From Bacillota bacterium (GTDB lineage Bacteria; Bacillota; UBA4882; UBA10575), in NCBI GenBank assembly GCA_012521315.1, contig JAAYMP010000107.1:1-6733 (forward strand): DNA of 6,733 nucleotides, in the 5' to 3' direction. The position numbers and the translations under genes were made by a program. The notes under the pieces were generated by a model. It made no database searches. It saw only the letters and a program-made list of their open reading frames with translations, and had not been told where the DNA came from. Shown here in pieces: positions 5,039 to 6,733 of this stretch. Within the stretch, counting starts at the first letter, position 1, and the number at the start of each line of letters is the position of its first letter.

Positions 5039-6733
5039 TTGAAAGGAAAAGTTTGGTTGTGGGTGATCCTCGCGCTTGTGGTGATCGGCGCCGGAGTAAT
5101 AATCTGGACCGGTCAGGGCCCGAAACAAGCGGGCGGGAGCCAGAGCATCAAGTTCGATCCGGACATCTTTGTTTATGTAGGGGCCGGCGATGCGGAAACG
5201 CTTGATCCGTCGAAGGCCTATGATACGGCCAGTTCAGAAATTATCTTTCAGTATTACGACAATTTGATCGCTTACAAAGAAGGAAGCTTGGATGAGTTTG
5301 TGCCGATGCTGGCAACCGAGGTGCCCTCGGTGGCGAACGGTTTGATCTCCCCGGACGGGACAACCTATACCTTCCCGATTCGGAAAGGGGTTAAGTTCCA
5401 CAACGGCGCCATTTTAACCCCGGAAGATGTGGAGTATTCCTTTGAACGGAATATCCTGGCCGATCCGACGGGCAGCCCGATGTGGATGTTGATTGAGCCC
5501 TTGTTTGGCGTAGCCACCATTGAAGATCTGGCTTGTCAGATCGCCGGAGTCGATTCCTTTGAGGAGGTTGACGAAGCCGGGCTCGTGGCGACCGCGAAAC
5601 GGGTGATGGATGCGATCAAGGTCGACGGGGATAACGTGGTCATTAAGTTGCATGCCCCCTATCCACCGTTCTTGTCGATTCTCGCCCGGAACTCCAGTTG
5701 GTCCGTGGTCCTGAATAAAGAATGGATGATTGCCAACGGGGCTTGGGACGGGAAGCCGGAAACCTGGACGAAATGGCATGACCTGCCCACCGAAGAACAG
5801 GTTCTCTTTGAGAAAGCGATGGGGACCGGCCCGTACAAACAAGTGGAGTGGGACCGCAGCAACAGTAAGCACACCATGGAAGCCCATGCCGATTATTGGC
5901 AAGGACCGGCCAAGATTAAAACGGTGATCGTCAATAATAGTGTGACGGAGTTTAACACCAGAAAACTGATGTTGCAAAAAGGCGAAGCGGACGCAATTTA
6001 TGTTCCTGTTGAAAATTCCCCGCAGCTGGAGGGGATGGAAGGGGTAACGATTATCCGGAACCTTCCGCGGTTAAGTAACGTCTGCGCCATCTTCAACCAA
6101 GAGATCAACGCGGTGGACAACGAGTTTGTCGGCAGCGGCAAGCTGGACGGGAACGGAATTCCCCCGGATTTCTTCTCCGACATCAATATCCGGAAAGCTT
6201 TCTGTTATGCCTTTGACTACGAGTCCTTCATTGAAGAAGTGGTCCTGGGTGAAGCCTCTGTTCCCTATGGCGCCATTCCGTTGGGCTTGAGTGACTTCTT
6301 CGATCCCAACGGCCCGCGTTATGAATATAATCTGGAGAAAGCCGCCGAGTACTTTAAAAAAGCCTTCAATGGCCAAGTCTGGGAGAAAGGCTTTAAACTC
6401 ACTCTGGTTTGGAACATTCCTAACACCACGCGGAAGACGGCTTGTGAAATTTTAGAACACGGGATTGAGTCGATCAACCCCAAATTCCAGGTGGAAGTCC
6501 AAGGAATGGAATGGGCGACCATGCTCCCGCGGCGCCGCGAAGGGCGGTTACCGATGGTCTTCATCGGATGGCTGGCCGACTTTGCCGATCCGCACAATTT
6601 TGTCTACCCCTATCTGCACAGTAAAGGCGATTTCATGGCCTTCACCGGTGAAATTGGCCAGAAGTTTGCGGCGGCCGAGTTTGATGCATTGGTTAACGCC
6701 GGGATTAGAGAATCCGATCCGGCCAAACGGAAG
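5039..6733 (+). CDS. ABC transporter substrate-binding protein, family 5 (peptide-binding type), 3' end outside window
   Basis: This extracytoplasmic receptor binds the transported solute and delivers it to the permeases. It starts at a TTG; 565 residues are visible and the frame is open to the last base. Family 5 proteins with this layout are about 550-620 residues, so little is missing. Residues 1-24 form a Sec-type signal or anchor: Lys2 and Lys4, then a hydrophobic run (VWLWVILALVVIGAGVII). No lipobox cysteine follows it. Family motifs are AETLDPSKAYDT near residue 58, DGTTYTFPIRKGVKFHNG (106-123), TPEDVEYSFER, MGTGPYK (261-267), DINIRKAFCYAFD (381-393) and GWLADFADPHNF (510-521). It follows the two ATPase genes, and two permease genes are expected after it. 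The ligand cannot be told from sequence; oligopeptides are the default, but family 5 also binds sugars, nickel and others. A frame remains open throughout, so no damage is seen. Confidence 0.92.
   Translation, partial: MKGKVWLWVILALVVIGAGVIIWTGQGPKQAGGSQSIKFDPDIFVYVGAGDAETLDPSKAYDTASSEIIFQYYDNLIAYKEGSLDEFVPMLATEVPSVANGLISPDGTTYTFPIRKGVKFHNGAILTPEDVEYSFERNILADPTGSPMWMLIEPLFGVATIEDLACQIAGVDSFEEVDEAGLVATAKRVMDAIKVDGDNVVIKLHAPYPPFLSILARNSSWSVVLNKEWMIANGAWDGKPETWTKWHDLPTEEQVLFEKAMGTGPYKQVEWDRSNSKHTMEAHADYWQGPAKIKTVIVNNSVTEFNTRKLMLQKGEADAIYVPVENSPQLEGMEGVTIIRNLPRLSNVCAIFNQEINAVDNEFVGSGKLDGNGIPPDFFSDINIRKAFCYAFDYESFIEEVVLGEASVPYGAIPLGLSDFFDPNGPRYEYNLEKAAEYFKKAFNGQVWEKGFKLTLVWNIPNTTRKTACEILEHGIESINPKFQVEVQGMEWATMLPRRREGRLPMVFIGWLADFADPHNFVYPYLHSKGDFMAFTGEIGQKFAAAEFDALVNAGIRESDPAKRK

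Noticed and set aside
5414..5977. Long minus-strand open frame opposite the binding-protein gene
   Set aside because: The plus-strand frame carries all family 5 motifs; the reverse translation shows none.
1..6733. CRISPR arrays, tRNA or rRNA genes, insertion sequences
   Set aside because: I saw no regularly spaced repeats, no tRNA-like cloverleaf, no transposase reading frame and no terminal inverted repeats with target duplications.

Overview
All genes in this window lie on the plus strand, in two blocks. The ligA-gatC-gatA-(gatB) order is typical of Bacillota (Firmicutes). The strong purine-rich Shine-Dalgarno sites (GGAGG) and the use of GTG and TTG starts fit that. The coding regions look GC-rich. 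A deep-branching, possibly diderm, Bacillota lineage such as the Hydrogenispora/Limnochordia group is a guess that the window alone cannot settle.

Block 1 (1-2570) is the 3' end of ligA (NAD-dependent DNA ligase) followed by a gatCAB locus that appears to be decaying. GatCAB is the amidotransferase that converts Glu-tRNA(Gln) or Asp-tRNA(Asn) to the amidated form. gatC reads normally for 70 codons and then meets an in-frame TAG where the family usually has the Leu of RPSLP. Its characteristic C-terminal tail (GFFQTPRIFED) is present just downstream in another frame. gatA is a full-length ORF with its catalytic Lys-Ser-Ser triad, but several usually invariant positions are changed. gatB is reduced to about 14 N-terminal codons (IGLEVQVVLK) joined out of frame to about 45 C-terminal codons (GEKPKAFAFLAG...), so roughly 1.2-1.3 kb of its middle is missing. 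A working GatCAB would then have to be encoded elsewhere in the genome, and gatA here is an orphan.

The spacer 2571-2826 is AT-rich. It holds a small GC hairpin, a long imperfect hairpin with T-rich flanks on both strands (likely a terminator) and a candidate promoter.

Block 2 (2827-6733) is an oligopeptide/dipeptide-type ABC importer: an OppD/DppD-like ATPase, an OppF/DppF-like ATPase overlapping it by 11 bases, and after a 132-base gap a family 5 substrate-binding protein that runs off the window. The two permease genes are not seen and are expected downstream. The two ATPases would power uptake and the binding protein would deliver the ligand outside the membrane.

I did not find an entirely new system. 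The most notable content is the broken gatC/gatB around an intact but divergent gatA.
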